Of a DNA stretch of 64,000 nt, positions 14,401 through 25,360 are shown one piece after another (the stretch's first letter is position 1; each line of letters starts with the position of its first letter). Origin of the DNA: Syngnathus acus (taxonomy: Eukaryota; Chordata; Actinopteri; Syngnathiformes; Syngnathidae); assembly GCF_901709675.1 (NCBI RefSeq), contig NC_051105.1, forward strand, positions 3,277,104 through 3,341,103, read 5' to 3'. The notes beneath the pieces were generated by a model. The model had not been told where the DNA came from. It saw only the letters and a program-made list of their open reading frames with translations, and did not search any database. Both the position numbers and the translations under genes were made by a program.

Positions 14401-17400
14401 CCGTTCCACTTTTTAACACCCTTGCAGCTGCATTTGAACAATACTTTTTTTCCGCGTTCTGTCATGGCTGCAGCGCTATATGGTCAACACGAATAGTCTT
14501 TTTTTCTTCATACAAACCATAAAAGGCCCCCCCCCCCCCTATATTCTTTTGTGAAGGCATCACATCATGAAACTTCTCACAAGACGAGCAGCAACAGCCA
14601 CAAAAGACTAAGGCTTTAATACTGATGATGAACAGTCCAAAGTATCCATTTATTATTGAAAGCCACACTCAACAGTCGCTCCTATGCCTTCCATATGGCC
14701 AACAACCGTAGCAACAGAAGCAACATGCAGTTTTAAATCTGGCATTGTCAACGGGAGCCATCTGTATTTCTAGATTATTTATTTTTTTGCTTTGTCCTAT
14801 TGCCTTGGAGGGATGAGGTGACAGCTGGCTAGTTTTAGCCGAGTCTTGGTGTTAAGAGTATAAATTTGGAATACACAGCGCGTAGTCTACAAAGATTATC
14901 CGTAGCATCAATAATGGTCAATGCAGGATTACGGTAAGCGTGTAAGCATTGCTCCTGCTTACCCATGTAATCACCAATAATTGTTGTAGATACAAGGATA
15001 GCACTTTAAGCCGTGAAAGCTATTTGTCTGGAATACCACACACACACGCACACTAAAAACAAAAGGTAATTTTCTGTCCGATTGCCGTTTTATCCATTTG
15101 TCATCGTTGACTGCCCATTAAAACCAATGACATCTATTGATGGACCGGTCAAAAATGACAAGGCAAGAGGCATTTTCTATCTTCTCGACTTCCTCCACTC
15201 CTATTGATTTGCTGTTATCTGATCCTATTGCTCAGAGGGTGAGGGGCTTGTTGGAGACTGACTGTCTTGTAGTCGTTGTTTTTGCACTTTAGTGTTCTAT
15301 ACTGGCTTTTTATGTGTCTAATAGTTTGCTTTCCAACTGATGTCGTGTAAATAGGTGGTTGACACAATGACCACTTCTTAGCATTCTCAGTTATTAGATT
15401 TATGTATATGTACGCGGTGCAAATTGTCTTTCCAAAAAATATATTTTATAAATAATATTCCCTGTAGTCAAATTTACCACTTTAAAAAACAGTGTCAAAT
15501 TCCTACCCATAATTATTTTCTAAATAGTTGCTTGTCAATGACACCCAGAGCTACGTTTTAGACTTTTTTTTTTTATATAAATAACAGTGATGATTGATTT
15601 TACACACAATCAACCAAAGACTTTCCCATCATTAGTTTTACTTTTTAAATATTGGCTTGTTAATTTCTCTCACAAGTGTAGACAAAGGACCAACGTTAGT
15701 CGCATTTAATTGTAAATAATATTAATTAAGCATTCATTTTCGCCATTGTCAATAAAGACTCTTTTTCATAATTGATATAGAAAATATGTATTTTTCAAAT
15801 AATGTCAAAAACGCTAGTTTAATACGGAACTCCGGATTCAGATTTTTTTTGGGGGGGGGGGTTATCAACTAATGCAACATTTGCTCCAGAATACACAACA
15901 TTTTACACATAAATTTGCCTTGACTCTTTTGAACTTCAACTTATAAATGTCACGCACAATGGAAAAAAAAATCATGCAAAATTAAGGTGACTAAAATATC
16001 ATAATTATTAGTAATTCAGTGCTATCAAGCAAAAAGACTTACATGCAAGGCAGGTGTATCATTTGTCGCAGATGTATACTGTAAGCTTTTATTGGTGACC
16101 CTTCACGCTCTTCGGTGTGTCGACATCTGAGTGTCCTCAAATCAACCTCCCTGTCGTGAGGCAATTACTGGGCTTCTTCCATCAATAGAGGACGAATGGG
16201 GTGGGGGTGGGGGTTCAACTAATGGGAGTCCCATTCTGGACTAATGACACTCGATGAGTCTGGCTGTGATGGAGTGAAAAAAGGGTGGAACCATGTCTGG
16301 ACAGAAAGCAAACAGGCAGCCAAAAGTGATTGCGAACTATAATCCTGCGCTCATCTTTTGTCATTTTCTTCTGCACACCTCTGACAGTAATGAGCCCGGC
16401 AAAGAAAAAAAAAACACAAGCAGGCGGTCATGATGATGGATGCCATGATACTACTAATGCTTTTGTGGATGGAGAAATAAGAGGACAAAGATAGGAGTCA
16501 AATGTGAATTGATGGTTACTATTCATTCATCCGGCCACAACATTAGGTACATCGGAACCATCTAATTCTATTTGAATCGTACTTCTGGAGCTGGACTCAA
16601 ATTCATAGACATGGATGTTTTTGCTTTTTTCTTTTTTTTATTTGTTTATCCTATGCTTGGTTATAATGATGCTCAGAAATTTAACATGAGGCTTCCTTTT
16701 CTCTCCCACTGTTCTTTCATTCATGTATTCAATCGCTCTAGCCAATCTGAAAAGAAGAGACATTTCGAAGACTCACAAGGCTCTGTTTTAGGTTGAGGGA
16801 GATTTATTTAAAAATCTTTCGCACCGTGTCATCCTGATAGATAATTTCCCCCACTTACGTATGTATCTTAACTGCGTCATGGTATATAACTTACTATTTA
16901 AATGTAACACCTTTTTCCTTTTCTTATCTTTGTATAACAGACAGCGCCGAGGTGGATGGGGAGGCTGAAAAGGGGAAAAACAAGAACAAATCAATAAAAG
17001 GAAAGCCAAATGTAGCAAATAACGCAAAGAAGAGGAAGAAGCTAACGGAAAAAACGGTGCCAGCAAAGAAGAAAAAGAATGAAAAGGTATTTCTACAAAA
17101 TACCTTTTCAAACACAGTGTTAGCGTTTAAACATAATTATTTGGATGCAAAACACTTCTCGGCCAAATGATCAAATGAAAGCCAATAATGCTGAGTGAGC
17201 AATGAGATTATTTTTCACAATTCTTCAAGACTCGATGATTGAAGAACACATGAAAAGAAATTCGGGTGCCGTTTTACATTGGAACACAAACGGTTCCAAA
17301 TCAGCAGACAGCAGCCAAGCATGACATCACTACAAATAAAAACCTTCTATCAACTAAAATCACTAATCCTGTCTTCACTTGAGTACTTTGCTGTCAAGTT

Positions 17401-20400
17401 CACCACATCTGTGTTGCGTCAGGCGTCAAACATTCCGAAGCAGAAGAACGAGAGGGAAACATCAACCAAATCACCCAGAACGCGAAAGGTAGGCCAAACC
17501 AGTGTTGCTCATGTCCAAGGCCGAGGTCATAGTTCAACTGCATTTCCAGAGGAAGAAGAAAACCATTACGGATGTGTTGGCCGCCTCTGACCCCAAACCG
17601 GGCTGTCCTGCAGACCTTCAGAACCTCCTCACACGCTACTTCTCAGACAAGCGCTCTGTGATCGAGCAAGAGGAGCTCAAACTGCAAGGTGAGTCCTTCG
17701 CATTCGCATGTTGACCTTTTGCCATCTTGAGATTTCGCCCGCCTTTTTTTTTTTTCAGATTCTTGCTTCCTGGCCTGCAATGACCTGACACACACCCTCT
17801 CATCCTATTTGAAGCACAGTGAGTGTCATTGTTCACATTCTTGACGTCATAGTCATTTACAAAAATAGGGTCCAAGTGAAATGCCGATGGTTGCAGGAGG
17901 GCCGTTGTCCTTTTTAATTTTTTTTCCCTTCTTCTCCCATCAGTTTGTCCCAAATGGGCAAAGGTTCAGAGACAACACACAGAAAAAAGATCGGTAGTGC
18001 TGCTTATCGTCTGTAGCTCTGCCCTCCGTGCCCTCGAGCTGATAAAGTAAGACGTTTCATTTCTTTGCATCCCATAATGCAACCAAAGGTGAAGTATGAT
18101 GAACCAAAGCATTGTTTCATTTCTTATTTCTTTCAAAGGCAACTGACAACATTCAAGGGTGAAGCCAAGGCCGTAAAGCTTTTTGCAAAACACATCAAGG
18201 TTGTACCATTTCAGTGCGAGTGAATGTTCTAGATTAGGGGTGGAAACTATTGTCGTATCTGCAGCAAGCATTTGTAGTTTTTTCTTTTTCTTTTATTAAA
18301 ATTTCTCAGTTTTAGAAATGCATGCAAGTCAAATACTGCAGGCTGTGTCTGGCCCGCTTTCCCACCCTTGCTCGAGGATGGTTTCAGCATGAGAAGTAAC
18401 ACTGGTGCTTGTGTATTTCGGTGTCGTGCGAAGATTGAGGAGCAGGTGAAGCTGCTGCAAAAGGGAGTCGTTCATATCGGAGTCGGCACTCCTTGTAGGA
18501 TCAGTGCTCTTATTCACCAAGGTAACTGCACACTAAAAAAAAAAAAAAAAAAAAGAAACATTCAAGTCATTTATTTCTCTTTCTTTAGATGGATTGGACT
18601 TGCAGGCATTGCGTTTTCTGGTTCTGGACTGGAACTGGAGAGACAAGAAGTGCAGGAGGATGATGGACATTCCTGAGGTGATCTACCGCCACCTGTTGGC
18701 ACAATATTACATTATACACATTCTGTGAACTTGTAGAGCAGGGGCTTTCAACTGGTTTTGTCCAAGGGACCACCATAATAATCAAGAAGCAACTCGGGGA
18801 GCACTGCTTTAGCGGAATATTATTTTAATTTGCACCGCAGGAGGATAAACCGAGACAGGCTATTTATTTGTATCTGAATGTCTATTTTGGGAATCTCTGC
18901 TACATGACCTCATTTGGATGGGTAAATGATTCACAAAAATAATAGATCAAGTCTGAATCATAAATCAATTTTATTTTAAAAATGTTAGTTATTTTCCATT
19001 TCCAATTTCTCGGACCACCTCACATACCGCCACAGACCACCAGAGGGCCGCGGACCACCGGTTGACAATCCCTGTTGTAGAGCATCAACTATTATATTTT
19101 TCACTTTATTGTTATTCTTCTGGGTCTTTATTATTTGTTATCTTTGTGTGGTAGATCCTAACTACAGGCACTCAGACTTCCACCCACACATTTTATGAAG
19201 ACTCAAAGCCAGATCTCGGCAACATAAGGCTCGCTCGGGGGCTGCATGTTGCCTGCCCACAGTCTCTGCCTGGCTCACACAATGATATCAAATCAAAGAA
19301 AAATGTCAAATTTACAGAACTTTTAATTTCCAAAAACGATGCTTCTATTTTATGTGCGCACGCACGTGCAAGCGCCGGTACAAGCAAGGCAGAGAGCGAG
19401 AACTACCACCGTCTGTAGTGTTGCCAACTTAGCAATGTTTTCGCTCTCTTTAGTGACCTTCTTATTTATGGGGCACACAACAACCACTGCAACAAAGGAA
19501 ATGTGAGTAAAATAGAATAGAAAGCTTTTTATCGTCAACTTCTGTGGTGCAGATGCAGCGAAATTGTAGTCATGAAAACATAAAAGACAGCCAATAATAA
19601 AATTATAATGACAAGCATAATACATTTTGCTCGCCTCGAGGATTTCTTGATCCCCGCGCCCACGGCTTCGTGACAGAGCGGCTGACCTCATCGCATCACT
19701 ACCCGGCTGCAGAGCAGGGGCAAATTGCCAGTTTAGGGATGCAAGTGGGGTCAAATGGACAGAGTAACCATTGCCGACTTATTGTTGTCACAGTATTGTC
19801 TGGGTAAACTTACCCATCTCCTCCAGCTAACTTAGTACATGTGTTCAAAATAAAAGCTGAGTTGGAACGCAGCAGAGCGATCAAGTACAAACGCGATAAA
19901 ATGAACAAGTGTGTGTATCTTTGTCAACCTGACGATACAATACCTACCTTGATATATAATGTCACAATACGATACTTTGATATGATTTCATACAATTTTG
20001 CCTGATGCTATATGGTACAATAATATACTGTATGGCCTTACTGCTCCATAGATTAGTTTGAACACATCTGTTTAAGCAAAAAAATGGAAATGTGCTTATA
20101 GTATCAAGAGTTGATGGCACTGTTGCGCCCCCTAGTGCCAGGGAGGAGTATCAAGGTTTTTTGTTTTTTTTATATCGGTACATATCGATATTTTCAGTTC
20201 TAAGAACGTTTTCCAAGTCTGTCATAGGAAAGTTATCCAGAATGCAGCCTTGTAATAACCAGTGGTTGCATTTATTTTTTGAGCTTTTGATTGATACTTT
20301 TGCACAATTTTAAGCTGTATTATATTTTCCAAATGTTTCTGCTTTTTTTCCCCCCCCCCCCAGATCAAACTGGATGTCTTTAAGCTGTTGGAGAGCTGCA

Positions 20401-20447
20401 TCCTCGACAGATGCAAAGCAGATAAAGTGAAAATTGGACTGTTTTAA
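2473..20447 (+). CDS. cmss1: Cms1 ribosomal small subunit homolog (10 coding exons, 294 aa)
   Basis: Coding exons: 2473-2521, 16941-17086, 17423-17488, 17550-17688, 17759-17818, 17944-18046, 18139-18199, 18434-18521, 18589-18677, 20364-20447. Every junction has GT/AG borders and compatible phase. The total is 885 nt, giving 294 aa against about 279 in human. The start peptide [13 protein letters not shown] matches vertebrate CMSS1. Exons 2-3 encode a lysine-rich, probably nucleolar, linker. From residue 88 the conserved core begins ([18 protein letters not shown], later [19 protein letters not shown]). The protein is related to yeast Cms1, linked to small-subunit (90S) ribosome assembly. The core resembles a degenerate DEAD-box fold: GVGTPCR (about 225-230) sits where motif Ib TPGR would be, and LDWNWRD (about 250-256) where DEAD would be. 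An ATPase role is therefore doubtful (inference). Intron 1 (14.4 kb) contains filip1l in antisense. Confidence 0.95.
3236..3410. repeat. Fold-back (palindromic) MITE, half copy
   Basis: The run from 'ttgcatttgtggaa' through 'ttaagcagc', 'ctcagggggcagccat' and 'ttgctgtcgactgaaaat' matches, in the same order, the left arm of the inverted-repeat element at 27094-27325. Here only one outer arm is present. It is followed by an inner inverted pair, caatcac / gtgattgg (3356-3402). It lies inside cmss1 intron 1, downstream of filip1l. A 210-codon open frame on the minus strand overlaps this repeat and is not considered a gene. Confidence 0.6.
3509..3607. repeat. GAATTCTGACTTTA-type degenerate repeat
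   Basis: Five or six imperfect units of about 12-16 bp built on 'attctgacttta'. They appear on both strands ('agaattctgactttaaaa', then 'ataaagtcagaattttgac'). The units are diverged and face both ways, so the block can fold on itself. No coding content. Confidence 0.55.
3748..3753 (-). terminator. Candidate poly(A) signal of filip1l
   Basis: TTTATT on the plus strand reads AATAAA on the filip1l strand, about 475 nt past its stop codon. It directly abuts the MITE at 3773-3941. This is the first canonical hexamer I noticed downstream of the stop. Single hexamers are common in AT-rich DNA, so the call is moderate. Confidence 0.4.
3773..3941. mobile_element. MITE with 27-bp perfect terminal inverted repeats
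   Basis: The left end starts TACCGTAATTTTCGGACTAT (3773) and continues to about 3799. The right end (3915-3941) is its exact reverse complement, ending in cggta. Inside, the word gcgacttata(c/t) recurs at least four times, in the manner of subterminal transposase-binding repeats. The 169-bp element has no ORF. The TA at each edge could be the target duplication of a TA-inserting (Tc1/mariner-like or PIF-like) transposase. The superfamily is inference. It lies in cmss1 intron 1, probably just past the filip1l 3' end. Confidence 0.75.
4229..12965 (-). CDS. filip1l: Filamin-A-interacting protein 1-like (4 coding exons seen, 1006 aa)
   Basis: Minus-strand exons in order: 12965-12855, 12737-12564, 12214-12057, 6806-4229. 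Phases close exactly. Exon 1 holds [20 protein letters not shown] and exon 2 starts [20 protein letters not shown], both diagnostic of the N-terminal CortBP2-type domain of FILIP1/FILIP1L. Residues about 150-700 are a long charged coiled coil (conserved DMEGKDEEL-type and ERKTMSERL-type blocks). The C-terminal third is Ser/Pro-rich with [15 protein letters not shown] (from residue 798) and [16 protein letters not shown], and ends [16 protein letters not shown]. The human protein is 1135 aa, and the N terminus here is shorter. FILIP1L acts on filamin/cytoskeleton and restrains cell migration. The first ATG is the very first base of its exon (acceptor ...tttcag|ATG), so an upstream non-coding, or coding, exon must exist and was not found. 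The gene is nested in cmss1 intron 1 on the other strand, as in mammals. Confidence 0.93.
7702..7896 (-). promoter_or_regulatory. Candidate internal filip1l promoter with CArG box and first-exon donor
   Basis: On the filip1l strand, inside its 5.25-kb last intron, there is a perfect CArG/serum-response element, CCATATAAGG (7896-7887). About 90 bp downstream is a TEAD/MCAT-like ggaatg (7801-7796). A splice-donor-like cggcag|gtagga follows at 7702/7701. Spliced to the 6806 acceptor, such a transcript would start translation at Met195 (MENLLEEHW). That is close to where the shorter human FILIP1L isoform begins. SRF sites are typical of smooth-muscle and cytoskeletal genes. The sites are seen in the sequence; the promoter function is inferred. 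Confidence 0.35.
7912..7942. repeat. TG-rich microsatellite
   Basis: A short run of tgtgtgtg units, interrupted by gga, in the last filip1l intron. Further short tg tracts lie at 8115-8133 and 8261-8295. Confidence 0.7.
8700..12050. other. Intron of filip1l (and of cmss1), nothing recognised
   Basis: AT-rich with several T homopolymers. A few open frames of 60-135 codons occur on both strands (for example 9203-9610 minus and 9824-10081 plus). None has a recognisable domain, codon bias or exon borders. Confidence 0.5.
13000..16930. other. cmss1 intron 1, upstream flank of filip1l
   Basis: This 3.9-kb stretch should contain the first exon and main promoter of filip1l (minus strand). I could not identify them with confidence. 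Only homopolymers (T17 near 13844, C12 near 14526, G10 near 15850) and short AC runs (14107-14120) stand out. Confidence 0.5.
18739..19074. mobile_element. Non-autonomous hAT element with 8-bp target-site duplication
   Basis: The element is flanked by two perfect copies of TTGTAGAG (18731-18738 and 19075-19082), the 8-bp duplication expected of hAT transposases. The left end reads CAGGGGCTTTCAACTGG. The reverse complement of the right end reads CAGGGATTGTCAACCGGT, so the termini are imperfect inverted repeats. The 336-bp body has no transposase ORF. It includes 'ggaccacc' words near both ends. It sits in the last intron of cmss1 and does not touch the exons. Confidence 0.85.
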
Positions 20448-20629
20448 CTCAAGATTGTCAACTTGACTCTTAGCTAATGATTTACACAACACGCTTGCGT
20501 GTTCAAAGCTTTGTCCTGCGGCATCTTGCTCTTTGTTTGCCCACGCTGTGCTTTTTACTGTTGTCAGGGGGGGGGTGTCAAAATGTGCGACATTGTTTGT
20601 TCAACAAAATGTTTTGGCGAGATGTTTTC

Positions 20630-20635
20630 AATAAA
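20630..20635 (+). terminator. Poly(A) signal of cmss1
   Basis: Canonical AATAAA, 183 nt after the cmss1 stop codon, followed by gtg/tgtttgtttcc, which suits the GT-rich downstream element. It implies a 3' UTR of about 200 nt. Confidence 0.7.
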
Positions 20636-21065
20636 TTGACCGTGAAGTGATGACATGTTTGTTTCCAGCGATATTTAAAAGGAAGTCTCTCCTGCTGAGT
20701 CTCATGTCATTGATTAGTTCCAAATAGAAAATCCCCACAAGTTTTTTTTTTGGAGTATACAAACCTAACTCTAAATAGATGTCCTCAATAGCTATATGAG
20801 GATTACAGAAATTTAAATTGTACTGTATGTGTTGTCCAAAACAAAAGCAAAAAAGTCCAACAATAGTAAACAGGAAGAGGCAGTTGATTGTGGTTAATTA
20901 ATAACAGAACTCAACCGTCCGTCTCTCCACACAGCGAGAGGCCCGTCGTCAAATGTGCACGCGTTTGTCTGTGTGTGTCTTTGCATAGTACTAACACAGG
21001 AACAGGAAGCGATCTCAGCCACTTTCACAGAAACCTCGAGCGACGTTCCCCGGGCCGTCGCCGCC

Positions 21066-24042
21066 ATGGCCAAAGCCAAGAGCGGACCCCTGGCCCGTAG
21101 GCCCGACAACTCGGCCTTCAAACAGCAGCGCCTGCCCGCCTGGTCACCCATGCTGACGGCTAACACCGTGCTGCCTTTCTTCTACTTCACGGCTGTCATC
21201 TGCTTGGTGCTGGGAATTTGGCTTCTGCTCACTGCGCAGAGTGTACAGGAAATCCGGGTGAGTCTGCACCATATTTTTTTTCCTATCTGTACATCTGTGA
21301 AAGGTGTTGAAGAAATGTTTTTTTAAGCCGTCAAAGAGGGAGCGTCGAGGAAGGAAGTGGTCAAAGTTTATGTTGTGAACAAGTGTGTCCTCTATTCATA
21401 AATCTTTCCTGTCTCCTTAGGTGGATTACACAGACAACGGCGCGTGTGCACGTTGTCACGACATGCGTAAGGATGTGAGCAACGCAGCATTGCCCTGCAC
21501 TTGTAAACTGTACTTTCCTATGAACAGGGCCTTGAAGGTAACGTGCAAATGATAAGATACATGTGCCTATTATTTACAATAAAAAAAAAAAAAGTTACTT
21601 ACAGAGGAACATATGCATTTAAAGACCTTCCACTCAGTAAAATTTCGTACCGCTCTGCCAATATATTCCTGTACCCTCGCCATTCTCTGTTTTTTGTTAA
21701 CTGATTTTGGACTGTGTCATTTCATTTATGAATGGTTGTCGATGTTTTACAATAGCGATTCAAAACAAGTGATTTTATTTGGGGCAACTTCACAGAACAC
21801 ATTGTGCTCCACAGTGGAGGTTTGTGTATGGTAGTTGGTCTCTATTTTTTTTTATTGGTGGTTAACTGGTTAACCAGATTTGATGTGCCCGCAACATCTG
21901 TAAGCCACACTGATGTTTGGTCCTCTGCTGTTTCAGGGGGATGTCTTTTTCTACTACGCCCTTCAAAACTTCCACCAGAACCTGCGCAGATATATGGACT
22001 CCAGGGATGACGCGCAGATGGTCGGCAGGAAGACCAACCTGAAGGTGCTTTGCAATGCGGTGCCTTGTTTTTAAAATGTATTCATATGTAATTCGGATTT
22101 ATTGCACTGGTGCAGAAACCCAGTTCGTATTGCAAGCCATTTGCCACCAACGACAAAGGACTGCCTATCGCTCCCTGTGGCGCTGTGGCCAACAGCATCT
22201 TTAATGGTAAAGACACACACCTTGGGATATCACCAACGTCCTTTCACAGGATGGCAATGTCACTTGCAAGTTCTGAACTCCTATTTGCACGCTAGTGTCC
22301 TACCAAGTGGACTTGAAAGATTTATGTCTAGCATGGATGCTGTTAGCTGACTTTCTTGGTGTTCTTCCTCAGAGAGCAAAATTGTTCTTGAGCCAAATCT
22401 TAACAATGGATCATGATTAAGACCATCCCCAGTTACATGTGATCAAATAATGTGTGCGTGAATCATGTGGGTTTTTTTTTCATTTGGCCAAAAGAAATTA
22501 GAGTTAATGAAAACAAAACAACAAACCAAACATACTATAACTATAGTACTACTATAACTATAATACTATAACTATAAAATTAACTGAAACTACATTAATA
22601 ACAATAATACATTCTTTGTTTTTGTCTGACAATTAATTTTCTAAGTGAGCTTTCAGGGTTGATTTTATTTTATTTTTTCCTCGGGATTACCCTACAGATG
22701 GACAGAAGGCGTAAAACAATAATTTTGGAATTGCATTGTCGTTTACTTTTGCCATATTACACAATACATTATACTCCACATAAATGATAAAAAAATCAAA
22801 TACCTAAACTAATAAAGAATAAACTAAAATGATGCTTTTTCAAAAAAAAGAATTTGCTATAAAAATTAAGTTAAACTATTTGAACTTTAAAAAAGTAAAT
22901 AAAAAAAATATATATAATAAAAAAGTATCAAAAGGATCTGAAACTGTTATAACACGAGTACACTCGAGGAAATGTTTCAGGCGGTGTCACGGTCTTCTGT
23001 TTTAATTATTATGGGAGACGTCAGTTGGTGTGATGTGATCAATAGCAACGTCTTGGTGAAGCAGCATGTGGATCACTCCTTAATGTTATTGTACTGAGTA
23101 TGCGCCTGCGATCAAATAATGTTTGGTGAAGTAACTTACGGCTCATTGCGCATTGGTCAGTATGTTTCTGATGTTTTGATTCGTGACATCTCTTATTCCC
23201 CCACAGATTCCTTCAAGTTCGAATATCTTGGCTCTGGTAGTTCCGAATACCCTGTGCCTTTATTACGCAAAGGCATCAGCTGGTACACGGACAAAAACAT
23301 CAAGTACCGCAACCCGCGGACAGAAAACATGACCTTGGCTGAAGTCTTCCAAGGTATTTCTTTTCATCTATTTTGTGTACTTTCACAAGATGACAGCTTA
23401 CTAGCATGTGAAACCCGACAGGCACGGCATTACCTCCCTACTGGCACAAGCCAGTCTACGAGCTGGATACACAAGAAGCCATCAACAACGGCTTCATCAA
23501 TGAAGCGCTCATCGTGTGGATGCGAGAGGCCGCCTTCCCCAACTTCAAGAAGCTCTACGGCATTTTGCTCCGCACCAACAAACCCTTCCAGAGCGGCCTC
23601 CCGAAAGGCAACTACAGCGTGGAGATAACCTACAGTATCTTTCTTAAAGGAGACATGCTTTCTGTTTTAACAACCACCTCACAATTTTATGCAGTTTATA
23701 GGAGTTTTATTAAAAAGTCCCAATCACCGTCGTATTTTCAGAAATAGGCAACGGACGTATTTCCAGAACTAGTTAACCACAATGAACCTTTTTACCTTTA
23801 TTTTCATGATCAATCTGTTTGCCCCCCTTGACTCTCAACCCTTCCCTCCAGACTACCCCGTGCAGTACTTCCGAGGCAGGAAGCAGGTGGTCCTGACCAC
23901 GTTGAACTGGTTCGGCGGTCCCAACCGGTTCCTGCCCATCGCTTACTTGATCACCAGCAGTCTGGTCCTGCTGGCAGCCATTGGGCTCACTGTCGTCTGG
24001 TGGAAGTTTGGGAAGGATGGGAAGAACATGGGTGAGTTATGA
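21066..24042 (+). CDS. tmem30c: Transmembrane protein 30C, CDC50-family P4-ATPase subunit (7 exons, 352 aa)
   Basis: Exons: 21066-21257, 21421-21537, 21937-22044, 22116-22206, 23207-23353, 23422-23634, 23852-24042. The start has a strong Kozak context (gccgccATGg), and all phases close to 352 aa. Family marks are the N-terminal SAFKQQRLPAWSPMLTA, TM1 at about 34-57, and a large lumenal loop with paired cysteines (CARCHD, LPCTCKLYF, SYCKPFA, IAPCGAVANSIFND). Two N-glycosylation sequons are present (NMT, NYS), with TM2 at about 318-341. CDC50 proteins are obligate partners of P4-ATPase lipid flippases and are needed for their ER exit and activity. Assignment to TMEM30C rather than A or B rests on neighbours (cmss1, filip1l) and divergence. 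The human copy is a pseudogene, whereas this one is intact. The last codons (ATG GGT GAG TTA TGA) overlap a donor-like gtgag, so an alternative longer C terminus is possible. Confidence 0.9.
22525..22590. repeat. ACTATA short tandem repeat
   Basis: About eight imperfect copies of actata/actact within 65 bp, in the large intron 4 of tmem30c. The surrounding 22.4-23.1 kb is AT-rich and carries no exon. Confidence 0.6.
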
Positions 24043-24554
24043 ATAAGCAGCAGAGTCTATGTCAACAAAACAAAAATGAAATGAATTGTGCCAAATATTG
24101 GTTGATACAACATTTGTATTGCATCTCATGTTATGTTAACGTGAGTAGAAACTGATTTTACGCCAAAAGGTGTGCATATTTACTAATCATTTTATACTGA
24201 AATGTATTTTTTGTTGACTTTAAAATCTTGAGACACTTAAATGCCACATATTAGTGGTGGATTGTATGCAGTATGCAAATTGTGAAGTAAACTTAAAAAC
24301 CATTTCAGTTGTCCTTACAGGAAATTACCTTGTGGAAATAGCAGTCAATTTCAATAATTAAAGCCTTATTTTTATTGCCCACTTGCTTTCAATTGGCTTT
24401 ATTCACTTCTATGTAGCAATATTCTGACCCCATGTATAGCTTCAGTGTGTTGTATACCCAGAATCAAATTGGATTTAGGATAGGATGTTGATAGAATGTA
24501 TGTGGAAAAAGTAAAAATTAATTGCTTTTTATGTATGTAATGATGGGACCACTA

Positions 24555-24560
24555 AATAAA
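24555..24560 (+). terminator. Candidate poly(A) signal of tmem30c
   Basis: AATAAA, 513 nt past the tmem30c stop. An earlier ATTAAA variant lies near 24358. Which one is used cannot be told from the sequence. Only about 280 bp separate this signal from the oppositely oriented dcbld2 signal. Confidence 0.4.
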
Positions 24561-24838
24561 ATCTAATTAAATGTGCATTAAATCTAATATAATTAAATCT
24601 ATACATATAAACATGTATGAAATGAATTAAAAATGTCAAAACAAAAATAGGCAATACAAAACAATATAAAGTCGAGTGCTAAAAGTTTCAGAGAACAGGA
24701 AAAAAATGTAATGACTGAACATAATGAAAGTATTGCACTTTAATTCGTACCACCAGACAATAAATTGGACTAATGCAAAGCAATGCCCAAAATAAAACCA
24801 CAGTAATGTCACACCTCTCTTACTCATCAAAAATGTAC

Positions 24839-24844
24839 TTTATT
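24839..24844 (-). terminator. Poly(A) signal of dcbld2
   Basis: TTTATT on the plus strand is AATAAA for dcbld2, about 520 nt past its stop codon at 25361. The gene pair tmem30c/dcbld2 is convergent here. Confidence 0.5.
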
Positions 24845-25360
24845 TCTCACATTAAGACTTTAAAAAGTTCATTCTGCTGAGCTGCGACGCAAACAAAAAT
24901 AGGCAACATTTGGTCTGCAGAAGCGGCATGGGGTGGGCAGCGGGTGGGCTTATCAGCAGGATTCCAAAATAAATATCAGTAAAAAAAAAAATCACTTGGG
25001 AATTCTTCGAGGTTTGCGGCGACGGAATCACACAAGCAGTAACACAAGTTCAAGTTACGCTTTCAAAGACAACGCGTACCGTGGACAACGAAGCTAAGGA
25101 GGAATTTTTGTTTTCCGTCATCACCTTTGTAACAAGATCGTTTTTTTTTTTTTAATCACAGTTTCACAAAAGCAAGAATCACAGATTAGAAAAAACAGTA
25201 GTCGGCGCGCTCGTCTTGTGAGCTACGCGCAGCGCGAAAAAACAAACATTCATTTCTGCGCTTTCAGTGATCCGACTGGAATGGCGCCAACGCAAGCGGA
25301 TCCAACTCGCCGTCTGTACACGATAGACATCTCCGGATAAAAGCTCAGGTAGTTGGCCAA

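Noticed and set aside
16924-17115. Phe-rich minus-strand frames at 16.8-17.1 kb
   Set aside because: Antisense to the lysine-rich exon 2 of cmss1 (aag/aaa codons read as ctt/ttt).
20989-21000. TACTAAC branch-site consensus followed by acag, before the tmem30c ATG
   Set aside because: The AG is only a few bases from the branch A, too close for splicing. No upstream exon is needed to explain the start.
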